This document shows, in pieces, positions 24,883-33,570 of a DNA stretch of 64,000 nucleotides; position 1 is the stretch's first letter, and the number at the start of each line of letters is the position of its first letter. The notes under the pieces were generated by a model. It was not told where the DNA came from and did no database searches. It saw only the letters and a list, made by a program, of their open reading frames with translations. The translations under genes were made by a program, and so were the position numbers. This stretch comes from an uncultured Eubacteriales bacterium (GTDB taxonomy: Bacteria; Bacillota; Clostridia; Christensenellales; Borkfalkiaceae), in NCBI GenBank assembly GCA_900548285.1, contig URKE01000001.1, forward strand, positions 45,099 through 109,098. Direction: 5' to 3'.

Positions 24883-26364
24883 ATGATAACGATAGATACG
24901 AGCAGAATAAACAATACAAGAAAATTAGTCGGCATATTGTGTTACGTCACGACAACGTTTGTTATAACTTTGTTATGCCGGATTTTATGCGATCTGATTC
25001 CCGACACGGATAAAGTTCGTGTTTTAGGGTTGCTCGGCTGGTTTGTATTGTTTGTTTTTTTCGCGGCTTATAAATACGTTACCGGAAAATTCATTACGCT
25101 CGCGTCTGTTTTCGTGTTGTCGATGTTCGCTTTCGGTTACGGACAGTATCTTTTGTACGGCTTAGGGGCGAAGTATGATTACTATTTTCTGAATTCTTAT
25201 TATGCCGGGTTATACAATAACAACAAGGCTCTCCTGACGGCGTCGGTTCAATATACGCTTATCGGGCTGGAATTGTTTTGCCTTGCGATAATGGCGGCGG
25301 TCAGAAAAAATCGACCTTGGCAAACCGCGGAAAAACCCGGACCGTCCGTGTTCCGCGTCGACGACGACGCGATGAGGAAGGTTTTTATCGTTCTGTTTTG
25401 TCTGTCTGCCGTCCCGACGATAGCGTTCAACGCTTATCTTGCCGTTTATTCGCTTGCCGCAGGATACGCGAACGCAAGGTTGATTCCTACTCCCGCAATC
25501 GTCAGATATCTCGGAACGTTCTTTATACCGTCCGCGATAGGTTCGTTTATATGCAACAAAAACAAACCCCGCGCAAGGTTAGTCGTCGCGGCTTGCTCGG
25601 CCGCATACTGCGCGATGAGTTTTATCGTTGGCGGAAGATCGCTTGCGATGGGGCTTTTGTTCGGGCTTGCGGTAGTTTTTCTGAGCGAAAGGAAAAATTC
25701 CGTTTCCGCTATAGTCGTCATATTGCTCGGCGGATATCTGTTCATTGTGCTGAGTTCGGTCATATCGGAAGCAAGAAACAACAACGGCGGCGGTTTTATC
25801 AGGATATTTATGGAAAACGCGTTCGGCGGCAAGGCGTTTTCGCTCTTTCTGGGCGAAACCGGTTTCAGCGGATCGTCGCTCACCTGGATGATGCACGCCA
25901 TGGAATCGCGAGGGGTGAATCCGATAAACGGCAAAACGTATATCGGCGCGGTTATCGGTATTCTTCCGAGCAGTCTGGACGTGTTACATATTCAGGATTA
26001 CTGGAACGAGTTTACTCAGTTGGAGGATTTTCTGACGAATTACTATTCCTTCGATTTCGGTGTGGGTTACAGTCTGTTTGCGGAATCTTATTACAATTTC
26101 AGATGGTTCGGGCTTGTCGTTTTGTTTCTCGAAGGTTTGCTTTTCGGCAAACTTTTCAATCTTGACTCCGCTTGTACCGGCAGTTGGAAAAAATACGTTC
26201 CCATAGCGTTGTTTTCAATGCTTATAACCATTCCGAGAAGAGATATCGTATTTTTGTCGAACTATATCGCCCTTTGCGTTATCGCGCCGTATATATTGAT
26301 TGTTTTGTACGCGACGATAAAAAACAGCGTACTCTTAAACGCCGCGCGCGCCAAGAAAAAATAA
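24883..26364 (+). CDS. Wzy-like oligosaccharide repeat-unit polymerase
   Basis: This is a 493-residue integral membrane protein with about eleven hydrophobic segments and a longer polar loop around residues 290-390. The GGRSLAMGLL stretch following a basic loop, and the extracytoplasmic loop with RNNNGGG, resemble O-antigen polymerases of the Wzy type. Sequence identity in this family is always low, so the call rests mainly on topology and on position between glycosyltransferases and a flippase. Its stop shares one base with the next start. Confidence 0.75.
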   Translation: MITIDTSRINNTRKLVGILCYVTTTFVITLLCRILCDLIPDTDKVRVLGLLGWFVLFVFFAAYKYVTGKFITLASVFVLSMFAFGYGQYLLYGLGAKYDYYFLNSYYAGLYNNNKALLTASVQYTLIGLELFCLAIMAAVRKNRPWQTAEKPGPSVFRVDDDAMRKVFIVLFCLSAVPTIAFNAYLAVYSLAAGYANARLIPTPAIVRYLGTFFIPSAIGSFICNKNKPRARLVVAACSAAYCAMSFIVGGRSLAMGLLFGLAVVFLSERKNSVSAIVVILLGGYLFIVLSSVISEARNNNGGGFIRIFMENAFGGKAFSLFLGETGFSGSSLTWMMHAMESRGVNPINGKTYIGAVIGILPSSLDVLHIQDYWNEFTQLEDFLTNYYSFDFGVGYSLFAESYYNFRWFGLVVLFLEGLLFGKLFNLDSACTGSWKKYVPIALFSMLITIPRRDIVFLSNYIALCVIAPYILIVLYATIKNSVLLNAARAKKK

Positions 26365-27920
26365 TGAAAGAAAGATCGAGAACATTCAACTCAATAGCCA
26401 ACAGTTTTTACGGCATTATTTCGGCGCTGATATCCGTCGCGCTCAATTTTGCGGTAAGAATCGTTATTATACGCGCTCTCGGCGAGGAAATCAACGGGCT
26501 TCATAACCTCTTTCAAAGCACGATAAACGCTATGGCGGTTATCGAAACGAGCATAGGTTCCGCGCTTATAATACACCTTTACGCGCCCGTGAAAGAACGC
26601 GACGAGGCTCGCATAACCGCGCTCATGTCGTTTTACAGGCGGGTATATCTCGTTATTGCGCTTGTTTTCCTTCTGCTCGGGATAATAATCGACGTTTTCT
26701 TTATAAATCTGATCGTACATTCCTCGATCCCGGCTTCGTCGGTCAGATTGTATTTCGGGGTGTTTGCGGCGTCTTTCTTCTTTAATTATCTGACGTATTA
26801 CAAAAGAAGTATCCTGTTTGCCGAACAAAGAAACAGAATCAGCATGGCGGCGACAACCGTCAGCGAGATTGTATTCCGCGGACTTGCGGTGCTGTTCGCT
26901 TGTCTTACGAAAGAATATCTTTATTTTCTGTTGTTTATCGTTGCGGAAAAACTGTTCGGCAATCTGCTTTGTATTCTCAGCGTAAACAAACGATATCCGT
27001 TTTTGAAGAAAATACGCGGAAATCCGATAGACAAGGAAACAAAAAAGAGTATTTACGCGACCATGCGCCCTCTTTTCGTCAATCAGTTTTCGTCAACCAT
27101 ACAAACGTCCGCGAACAGCATAATCATAAGTATTTTGCTCGGCAACGTGGCGATCGTCGGTTATTACGGCAACTATCAACTTGTCGTAAGCACCATTCAA
27201 CTTATTTTCAGTCAGTTCGGAAGCGCGTTTACGACGAGTTTTGCGAACCTTGCCGTCGAAAAAGACAAGGAAAGAATGTACGAAACGTACAGATTTTTCG
27301 ATTATCTGGCTTGTTGCGTGTCGATAGTCTGCTGCGCGGGATTTTTATCCTGCGTTCAGAGTTTTATAGCGTTGTGTTTCGGAAACGGCTTTTTGCTGAG
27401 CATGGGTTCCGTTATCGCGATCGTTTGTTCGCTGGCGTTTTATCTGTTCGGCGTACCCGTTATATCCGTGCAGAATGCGATGGGCTTACACAAAAAAGAC
27501 GATATTCTAATGGTGATTCAGGCTGTTTTAGCCATTGCTTTCGGATTTATCGGCGGCATTTTGTGGGGAATGGAAGGAATCGTCGCCGGCTTGACGTTGC
27601 CGGTTCTGGTTTTCACTTTGATTTTCAAGGGCGTTATCATTTGCAGGGAAGCGTTCGGCGTTTCGGCGCGCGGTTATCTGCCGGCGATGTTGGCGAAGAT
27701 GCTTCTGACGGCTGTCGTCTGCGCGGTTTCGTTCTTCGTCTGCAATCTGATATCTGTCGGCGGCGCGTGGGATTTTATCGTTAAAGGCGTCGTTTCCGTA
27801 GCGATTTCCTGCGCTATGATAGCGTTGTTTACTTTCAGAAGCAAATATTTCAAAAAGAGCATCGAATTGATAAAAAGAAAAAGAGTATCTCAAACAGAAA
27901 AGGAGAAAACAAAATGTTGA
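26364..27920 (+). CDS. Wzx-like polysaccharide flippase (MOP superfamily)
   Basis: This is a 518-residue protein with about 12-14 membrane segments. It begins [29 protein letters not shown]. The early stretch [22 protein letters not shown] is typical of PST/Wzx transporters, which turn lipid-linked repeat units across the membrane. I chose ATG 26364, overlapping the polymerase stop (TAATG); the open frame upstream lies inside the polymerase gene. The basic C-terminus ([17 protein letters not shown]) overlaps the start of the aminotransferase gene by seven bases. Confidence 0.85.
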   Translation: MKERSRTFNSIANSFYGIISALISVALNFAVRIVIIRALGEEINGLHNLFQSTINAMAVIETSIGSALIIHLYAPVKERDEARITALMSFYRRVYLVIALVFLLLGIIIDVFFINLIVHSSIPASSVRLYFGVFAASFFFNYLTYYKRSILFAEQRNRISMAATTVSEIVFRGLAVLFACLTKEYLYFLLFIVAEKLFGNLLCILSVNKRYPFLKKIRGNPIDKETKKSIYATMRPLFVNQFSSTIQTSANSIIISILLGNVAIVGYYGNYQLVVSTIQLIFSQFGSAFTTSFANLAVEKDKERMYETYRFFDYLACCVSIVCCAGFLSCVQSFIALCFGNGFLLSMGSVIAIVCSLAFYLFGVPVISVQNAMGLHKKDDILMVIQAVLAIAFGFIGGILWGMEGIVAGLTLPVLVFTLIFKGVIICREAFGVSARGYLPAMLAKMLLTAVVCAVSFFVCNLISVGGAWDFIVKGVVSVAISCAMIALFTFRSKYFKKSIELIKRKRVSQTEKEKTKC

Positions 27921-28990
27921 ATTTCTGCGTCGGACCGGTGCAGTCCGATAATTACGTAAGGGAAATAGGCTCTTGCCAGGTGCCTTATTTCAGAACTCCG
28001 GAGTTTTCCGAAGTAATGTTTGAAAACGAAAAACTCGTTTTAAAATTCGCCAAAGCCCCGAAAGGCTCGCGGGCGGTTTTCATAACCGGTTCCGGCACGG
28101 CGTCGATGGAGGCTTCCGTTATCAACACTCTCACGAAAAACGATAAAGCGATAGTCGTAAACGGCGGTTCGTTCGGACATCGTTTTGCGGAAATACTCGA
28201 TATTCACAAAATTTCTCACGACGATATCGTTCTCGAAACGGGTAAAGCATTGACGAAAGAGCATCTTCTGCCGTTTGAAAACAAGGGTTACACCGCGTTT
28301 CTCGTCAACGTTTGCGAAACTTCTACGGGCGTTCGTTACGATATGGATCTCATCGGCGAGTTCTGCAAAAGGAACGGCATTTTCCTCATTGCCGACGCGG
28401 TGAGCGCGTTTCTTGCGGACGAGTCGGACATGGAGAAGATCGGCGCGGACGTTCTGATGACGGGTTCGCAAAAGGCTCTCGCATGCCCGCCGGGCGTTTC
28501 GATAATCGTTTTGTCGCCGAGGGCTTTGAAGAGGGTGGAAAACACCGATTCGGGTTGTATGTATCTCGATCTGAAGCGCGCGCTTGAAAACGGCGAAAGA
28601 GGTCAGACTCCTTTCACTCCCGCCGTCGGAACGCTTTTGCAAATAAACGCGAGATTGCGCAAGATAGACGAAACGGGCGGAGCGGACGCGGAAGTTAAGC
28701 GCGTCGGCGAACTCGCCGCTTATTTCAGAGAAAAAATCAAAGCGTTTCCGTTTAAAACGGTTTCGGAATCTCCGTCGAACGCGGTCACCTCGCTCGCGCC
28801 GGAAGGCAACTTAAGCGCATATACGATTTTCACCGTTCTGAAGGACGAGTACGGCATCTGGATTTGTCCGAACGGCGGCGAACTGAAAGACAAGATTTTC
28901 AGAGTCGGGCATATCGGCGCGCTTACGAAAGCCGATTACGACACGCTTCTCAACGCGCTCGAAGATATGCGCGCAAGAAAAATATTTTAA
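27914..28990 (+). CDS. Class V PLP-dependent aminotransferase
   Basis: The 358-residue protein has the fold-type I layout: [13 protein letters not shown] (phosphate-binding loop), [20 protein letters not shown] (the Asp of the PLP ring site) and the Schiff-base lysine in [12 protein letters not shown]. It resembles alanine-glyoxylate and 2-aminoethylphosphonate transaminases. The overlap with the flippase and the cytidylyltransferase 13 bases downstream suggest that it makes an amino group on a small substrate that is then activated with CTP. SD is AAGGAG. Confidence 0.85.
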   Translation: MLNFCVGPVQSDNYVREIGSCQVPYFRTPEFSEVMFENEKLVLKFAKAPKGSRAVFITGSGTASMEASVINTLTKNDKAIVVNGGSFGHRFAEILDIHKISHDDIVLETGKALTKEHLLPFENKGYTAFLVNVCETSTGVRYDMDLIGEFCKRNGIFLIADAVSAFLADESDMEKIGADVLMTGSQKALACPPGVSIIVLSPRALKRVENTDSGCMYLDLKRALENGERGQTPFTPAVGTLLQINARLRKIDETGGADAEVKRVGELAAYFREKIKAFPFKTVSESPSNAVTSLAPEGNLSAYTIFTVLKDEYGIWICPNGGELKDKIFRVGHIGALTKADYDTLLNALEDMRARKIF

Positions 28991-29003
28991 CAAAGGTCAT
29001 CGG

Positions 29004-30332
29004 ATGATAAAAGTTATCACTTACGGAACGTTCGACGTTCTTCATTACGGACATATCAGACTTCTCGAAAGGGCAAAAGCGCTCGGCGACGAACTGATCG
29101 TCGGCGTAACGAGCGACGATTACGACCGCACGAGGGGCAAAATAAACAATCAGCAAACGCTCGGCGAAAGAATCAAGGCGGTTCGTTCGCTCGGCATTGC
29201 AGACGAAGTTATCGTCGAGGAATACGACGGGCAGAAAATAGACGATATCAGAAAATACGGCGTGGATATTTTCGCCGTCGGTTCGGATTGGGAGGGTAAA
29301 TTCGATTATCTGAACAATTTTTGCAAGGTCGTTTATCTGCCGCGGACGACGGGCGTTTCGAGTACGGACATAAGAACGGAAAGCAGAATGATACGGCTCG
29401 GCGTGGTGGGAGAAATTCCGCTGCTCCGAAAATTCGTTAACGAAAGCAGATTCGTTAACGGCTGCAAAATTTCGGGTTTATGCTCGCAAAACAAAAAGGA
29501 CGCCGAAGAATACGGCGACCTTGAACTCATAACGGACGATTTCGATAAAATTCTGGAAGCGTCGGACGCGCTCTATATCGCGTCGCATCCGACTTTGCAC
29601 TATAAGCAGATAAAAAAGGCTTTGAAAAACGGCAAGCACGTTATTTGCGAAAGCCCCGTCGCGCTGAGCGGCGAGGAGTGCGACGAACTTTACGAAATAG
29701 CCGGGAAGAGCGGGCTTATCCTTATGGACGCGATCAAAACGGCGTATTCCACCGCATATGCGAGAATGCTTCTTTTGATCGAAAGCGGCGCGATCGGCAA
29801 GGTCGTTTCCGTCGACGCAACCTGTACGAGTTTGCGCGTGAACGAGAACGGCGATCCCGATTATTACAAAACGAATTGGAACAGCAGTTGCGATTGGGGG
29901 CCTAACGCCATTCTTCCCGTGTTTCAACTTCTCGGTACGAAATATAAAGATATACGCATAATTTCCTCTTTTGCGGACGAGGATAAGGATTATGATTTGT
30001 TCTCGAAATTCGATTTCACTTACGATTCCGCCGTCGCGACGGTAAAGGTCGGCAAGGGCGTCAAGTCGGAGGGCGAACTCGTGGTTTCGGGCACTAAAGG
30101 CTACGTTTACGTTCCCGCGCCCTGGTGGAAAACCGATTATTTCGAGATCCGTTACGAGAACCCCGCCGACAAAAAAAGATACTTTTATCAACTCAACGGC
30201 GAGGGGATAAGATACGAAATCGTCGCGTTCATCAAGGCGATAGAGAGCGGCAGAGTGATCGATATGATTCCCCGCGAGGTGTCGCGCGCGATTTGCGAAG
30301 TGGTGTCGAGTAAAAACAGGGTAGAGATATAA
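29004..30332 (+). CDS. Fusion of a cytidylyltransferase and a Gfo/Idh/MocA oxidoreductase
   Basis: Residues 1-130 are a TagD-like nucleotidyltransferase: TYGTFDVLHYGHIRLLERA holds the HxGH motif and RTTGVSSTDIR matches the RTxGISTT motif. From residue 131 a Gfo/Idh-type dehydrogenase follows: LGVVGEIPLLRKF, ALYIASHPTLHYKQIKKAL and the NAD-domain hallmark KHVICESPVAL (usually EKP), then the substrate domain to residue 442. The reading frame is uninterrupted. It probably makes a CDP-linked small molecule and oxidises or reduces a related intermediate, together with the aminotransferase before it. It is the last gene of the operon. Confidence 0.85.
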   Translation: MIKVITYGTFDVLHYGHIRLLERAKALGDELIVGVTSDDYDRTRGKINNQQTLGERIKAVRSLGIADEVIVEEYDGQKIDDIRKYGVDIFAVGSDWEGKFDYLNNFCKVVYLPRTTGVSSTDIRTESRMIRLGVVGEIPLLRKFVNESRFVNGCKISGLCSQNKKDAEEYGDLELITDDFDKILEASDALYIASHPTLHYKQIKKALKNGKHVICESPVALSGEECDELYEIAGKSGLILMDAIKTAYSTAYARMLLLIESGAIGKVVSVDATCTSLRVNENGDPDYYKTNWNSSCDWGPNAILPVFQLLGTKYKDIRIISSFADEDKDYDLFSKFDFTYDSAVATVKVGKGVKSEGELVVSGTKGYVYVPAPWWKTDYFEIRYENPADKKRYFYQLNGEGIRYEIVAFIKAIESGRVIDMIPREVSRAICEVVSSKNRVEI

Positions 30333-30364
30333 ATCGGTCTATAAGTCGATTAATGCCGATTTTT
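30331..30364 (+). terminator. Candidate terminator of the polysaccharide operon
   Basis: AAATCGG (30331-30337) pairs with CCGATTT (30356-30362), followed by TTG. The loop is 18 bases and the stem begins in the stop codon. A second weak hairpin follows. Confidence 0.4.
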
Positions 30365-30416
30365 GTCGATAATCGGCTGAATTTCGCGAGGACTACATAA
30401 GTCGCTTTGGCGAGAT

Positions 30417-30809
30417 TTAGTGGAGATATTCCGAAAGGCTTTCGGAAACGTCTTCTGGCATAATATCTTTAACCGGCGTGAAATACGCGGCGTTTACGTC
30501 GGCGGCTTCGGAAGATTTTTCTTCCGAAGCCGCCTTTTTTTCTTCATCGGCTTTACTTTGAGAAGAAAGCAACCCTATAAGCGCGGGCAGTATGCTTTTA
30601 AGATCGGCGGAGTCGTTATCGAATACCGCGGAAAGCGCGGCGGCGAATTTTTCCGATGTCAGAAACGACACGGTTTTATCGTTTAAACCGAGAATTTTAA
30701 AAAGCGGCGCGAAGGACGGCAAATCGAGCCGCGGCAACACGTTTTTCAGCCACGACGGGTTGTTTTTCCAAAAATAGAGCAATATCAGAAGCAGGGGCGC
30801 AAAATTCAT
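30417..30809 (-). CDS. Unknown 130-residue protein with N-terminal hydrophobic segment
   Basis: I do not recognise the family. From the chosen ATG (complement of 30807-30809, behind GAGGAAAAC) it starts MNFAPLLLILLYFWKNN, a hydrophobic anchor. An amphipathic middle (LDLPSFAPLFKILGL) and an Ala/Glu/Lys/Ser-rich stretch follow, with a conserved-looking end (PVKDIMPEDVSESLSEYLH). It is divergent from another small unknown gene starting 65 bases away. Confidence 0.6.
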   Translation of the reverse strand: MNFAPLLLILLYFWKNNPSWLKNVLPRLDLPSFAPLFKILGLNDKTVSFLTSEKFAAALSAVFDNDSADLKSILPALIGLLSSQSKADEEKKAASEEKSSEAADVNAAYFTPVKDIMPEDVSESLSEYLH

Positions 30810-30874
30810 TTTGTTTTCCTCGTTAACATTTTTTTCCGTTATAATCATAAAATGATTTTGACGGAGGATTTTTT

Positions 30875-31186
30875 ATGAAAGATTTCAACGACTTCAATAA
30901 AGGCGACGTCCCGGGCGGGCAAACGGCAGGCGGAGAGCAGGCGGGGCAGAAGAATAACCGGAACACGGCTGATATCGCCGGACAATTCTCGGCGCTTGCG
31001 TCGGAGTACGAAGGGAAGAACGCGGATGAAATTATGAGAGCCATTCTTAAAGAGGCCGAAAAGGGCAGAAAAAACGGCACGCTGTCCGACAAGGATATCG
31101 ACGATTTTTCGGATATGATTTCGCCGATGCTGACGGACGGTCAACGCAAAACGCTCGACAAAGTCGTGAAGCGTTTGAAATCATAA
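30875..31186 (+). CDS. Unknown 103-residue hydrophilic protein
   Basis: There is no recognised family. The first 30 residues are rich in Gly, Gln and Asn and look disordered. The rest is helical and charged (NADEIMRAILKEAEKGRKNG...DDFSDMISPMLTDGQRKTLDKVVKRL). It has a perfect ribosome site (GGAGG) and a likely TATAAT around 30840-30845. The shared intergenic region with the divergent anchor protein suggests that the two are used together, but nothing else shows it. Confidence 0.65.
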   Translation: MKDFNDFNKGDVPGGQTAGGEQAGQKNNRNTADIAGQFSALASEYEGKNADEIMRAILKEAEKGRKNGTLSDKDIDDFSDMISPMLTDGQRKTLDKVVKRLKS

Positions 31187-31235
31187 CGCAAAGCCGCGGA
31201 GTTGAAAGCGGGGCGGGCGGATAAAAACAAACCGA

Positions 31236-32366
31236 TTAAACCGATTGCGAAATTTCGCCCAGGGCGAACAGAAAAGCGTTCATTTCCTTTCTCGTGTTCT
31301 GCGGGCTTAAACTTACCCGCACAAGACCGAGTTTTTCGGTTTTTAAAAACCTGTGCATAAGCGGCGCGCAGTGAAAACCGCCGCGCGTCGCGATGTCGTA
31401 CCTTTCGGAGAGAATTTCGGAAAGGGTTTGCGAAGAAACGTCGTTATGCGAAAACGCGACTATTCCGCTTCTGTTCGGAATGGAGTATAACTTCACGTAA
31501 GGTCTTACGGAGAGTTCCGATATCAGGTATTCGGTCATATTTTTCAGTTGATTTGAAACGTAATTTACGTTGTCGGAAAGATAGTCCGCGCCTTCTTTCA
31601 TCGAAAGGCAGGCGGGGAGATTCAAAGTTCCCGCTTCGAGCGATTCGGGCAGATCTTCGGGCATGGTTTTTGAAAAAGTGTCGAAACCCGTTCCGCCGAA
31701 AGCGAACGGACGAATCCGCGCTTTGTTGCTGAGAATAAGCGCGCCCGCGCCGACAATGCCGAGCATGCCTTTGTGCGACGGAACGCAGAGCGCGTCGATA
31801 GCCTGCTTTTCAACGTTTATCGGCGCGTGACCGGACATCTGCGCGCCGTCCACAAGGAAAAGAGCGTTAGTCTTTTTGAGCAATCTGCCTATGCCGTCGA
31901 TATCGTTTTCAGTACCGGTTACGTTTGAAACGCCGTTCACGCACACGAGGCAAACGTCGTCCGAAAGATTTTTCTCGATGTCCGCCGCGGTCACGGCGGA
32001 AGATTCGGGCGTAACGATCGTCAGGGTTATTTCGCCCCGCCGTTCCAGCTCGTAAAGCGGGCGGAGAACGGAATTGTGTTCGGTTACCGTCGCGATGACT
32101 CTGCCGCCCTTTTTATAAAGCCCGAAAATCGCGGCGTTGAGAGCGTAAGTGCAGGACGGCGTGAAAACCACGCGCTCGGGCGACGTCGCTCCGAAAAACT
32201 TCGCGAGAGATTTGCGCGCCGCAAAAAGAGCGGAAGAAGCCGCCAGAGATAATCTGTGTCCGCTTCTTCCGGGGTTGGCGTTCAGGTTTTTAAGCGCGTT
32301 TATCGCCGCTTCGTAACATCCGGAAGGTTTAAAGCCGCCGGTTGCGGCATTGTCGAAATAAATCAT
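31236..32366 (-). CDS. Cysteine desulfurase family protein (class V aminotransferase fold)
   Basis: The 376-residue PLP enzyme should remove sulfur from cysteine and hold it as a persulfide. MIYFDNAATGGFKP is the typical start, TEHNSVLRPL holds the cofactor-stacking His, DGAQMSGH the ring-site Asp, VPSHKGMLG the Schiff-base lysine and RGGFHCAPLMH the sulfur-carrying cysteine in a SufS-like RxGxHCA context. The divergent neighbour is a DUF3343 protein, a small family proposed to carry Se or S, so the two may form a persulfide relay. No iron-sulfur scaffold gene is nearby. SD is GGAG. Confidence 0.88.
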   Translation of the reverse strand: MIYFDNAATGGFKPSGCYEAAINALKNLNANPGRSGHRLSLAASSALFAARKSLAKFFGATSPERVVFTPSCTYALNAAIFGLYKKGGRVIATVTEHNSVLRPLYELERRGEITLTIVTPESSAVTAADIEKNLSDDVCLVCVNGVSNVTGTENDIDGIGRLLKKTNALFLVDGAQMSGHAPINVEKQAIDALCVPSHKGMLGIVGAGALILSNKARIRPFAFGGTGFDTFSKTMPEDLPESLEAGTLNLPACLSMKEGADYLSDNVNYVSNQLKNMTEYLISELSVRPYVKLYSIPNRSGIVAFSHNDVSSQTLSEILSERYDIATRGGFHCAPLMHRFLKTEKLGLVRVSLSPQNTRKEMNAFLFALGEISQSV

Positions 32367-32481
32367 AAATCTCCGTTCGCCGAAGTTCGGAATCGAAAAC
32401 TACGAACTTGCGACGTATTGCAGTTTTTGTTAAATATATATTAAAAATATCAGCATATAATGCCAACGAAGGAGAAAACGA

Positions 32482-32739
32482 ATGACGTTTTGTATAGCGG
32501 TGTTCCGTTCGAGAACTCAGGTGATGGAATTTATCGAATATATGCAATCGCGCGGGATAGACAGTTCGGCGATAAATACTCCCGCGGAGGCTCACGTCGG
32601 TTGCGGAATATCGGCTAAATTCCCTAAAATTTACCTTAATTACGCAAAAGAAATCGTCCGAAGGTTGTCGCTTGTTTCGTTCACGGGGTTTTACGAACTG
32701 AAAATAAACGGCGGCAGGACGAGCGTGAGAAGAATTTGA
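32482..32739 (+). CDS. DUF3343 family protein (putative Se/S carrier-like)
   Basis: The 85-residue protein begins MTFCIAVFRSRTQVMEFIEYM and has the family's cysteine in VGCGISAKFP and a C-terminal GFYELKING strand. The DUF3343 family is found beside cysteine desulfurases and selenium-utilisation genes. Here the desulfurase lies divergently 115 bases away, consistent with the cysteine accepting a persulfide; this role is inferred. SD is AAGGAG. Confidence 0.8.
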   Translation: MTFCIAVFRSRTQVMEFIEYMQSRGIDSSAINTPAEAHVGCGISAKFPKIYLNYAKEIVRRLSLVSFTGFYELKINGGRTSVRRI

Positions 32740-32770
32740 GTAAAAAATAAACGAAATCCCACGGATTTGA

Positions 32771-32799
32771 TTGTAAAAAACACTTTTTTGTGCTATCAT
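32771..32799 (+). promoter_or_regulatory. Promoter of the nth-obg unit
   Basis: TTGTAA (32771-32776), 17 bases, TATCAT (32794-32799). The transcript would start around 32806, inside a repeat-rich leader. Confidence 0.45.
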
Positions 32800-32801
32800 A
32801 T

Positions 32802-32850
32802 AAGCGGCAAGCGGAAATTAAGCGGCAAGCAGATTTTTCGCTTGCCGCTT
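32802..32850 (+). promoter_or_regulatory. Leader with two competing hairpin arms before nth
   Basis: AAGCGGCAAGC occurs twice (32802-32812 and 32820-32830) and its exact reverse complement once (32840-32850). Either copy can pair with the third segment, giving mutually exclusive hairpins 12 bases before the nth ATG. nth has no visible Shine-Dalgarno sequence. Confidence 0.5.
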
Positions 32851-32862
32851 TAAGATTGCGTT

Positions 32863-33528
32863 ATGACCAAGAAAATTGCGCTCGAGGTTTCGGAACGACT
32901 GATAGAAGAATATCCGAATCCGAAACCCGCGTTAAAATTCAATACGCCTTACGAATTGCTCGTGGCGGTAATTCTTTCGGCTCAATGTACGGACGAGCGG
33001 GTGAATAAAGTCACCGCCGAACTTTTCAAGGTTGCCGACACGCCCGAAAAGATGGTCGCGCTCGGAGCGGAAGAGTTGGAAAAATATATTTTTTCCTGCG
33101 GACTTTACCATTCCAAAGCCGAGCATATCATCTCCGCGTCGGAGTCGATAGTCCGCGATTACGGCGGAAAAGTTCCCGAAAACATCGAGGATTTAAGGAA
33201 ACTCGGCGGCGTGGGCAGAAAAACGGCTAACGTCGTTGCGAGCGTCGCGTTCGGGCAGGACGCGATAGCGGTGGACACGCACGTTTTCAGAGTTTCGGCG
33301 AGAATCGGGCTTGCAAAAGGAAAAACTCCGCTCGAAACGGAGTTGAAACTGATGAAAATTCTGCCGAAAAATCTGTGGAGCAGAATGCACCACGCGCTTA
33401 TTTATCACGGCAGGCAAACGTGCAAGGCACGTAATCCCGAATGTGAAAGGTGCGTTATAAAAGATATTTGCGAAGCGGCGAAACGCGAAAACAAAAAGGA
33501 AAACGCGAAAATCGGAACCGTTGAATAA
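32863..33528 (+). CDS. nth: Endonuclease III
   Basis: This is a base-excision-repair glycosylase/AP lyase for oxidised pyrimidines. The 221-residue protein has the helix-hairpin-helix LGGVGRKTANVV with the catalytic lysine, the catalytic Asp in AVDTHVFR and the four-cysteine iron-sulfur loop C-x6-C-x2-C-x5-C (CKARNPEC...C...C). An extra basic tail (KRENKKENAKIGTVE) follows the cluster. No Shine-Dalgarno sequence precedes the ATG; the leader instead ends with a hairpin. obg lies 42 bases downstream. Confidence 0.95.
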   Translation: MTKKIALEVSERLIEEYPNPKPALKFNTPYELLVAVILSAQCTDERVNKVTAELFKVADTPEKMVALGAEELEKYIFSCGLYHSKAEHIISASESIVRDYGGKVPENIEDLRKLGGVGRKTANVVASVAFGQDAIAVDTHVFRVSARIGLAKGKTPLETELKLMKILPKNLWSRMHHALIYHGRQTCKARNPECERCVIKDICEAAKRENKKENAKIGTVE

Positions 33529-33570
33529 CGGCGGAACGCAACAATAAAAGGGAAGAATAAAGGTAAAATT

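Noticed and set aside
25278..26165. A 295-codon second frame inside the polymerase gene
   Set aside because: Very arginine-rich, no homology features, fully covered by the membrane polymerase in another frame.
27914..30332. Phosphonate biosynthesis at the end of the polysaccharide operon
   Set aside because: The aminotransferase and cytidylyltransferase would fit an aminoethylphosphonate route, but no PEP mutase or phosphonopyruvate decarboxylase is in the window.
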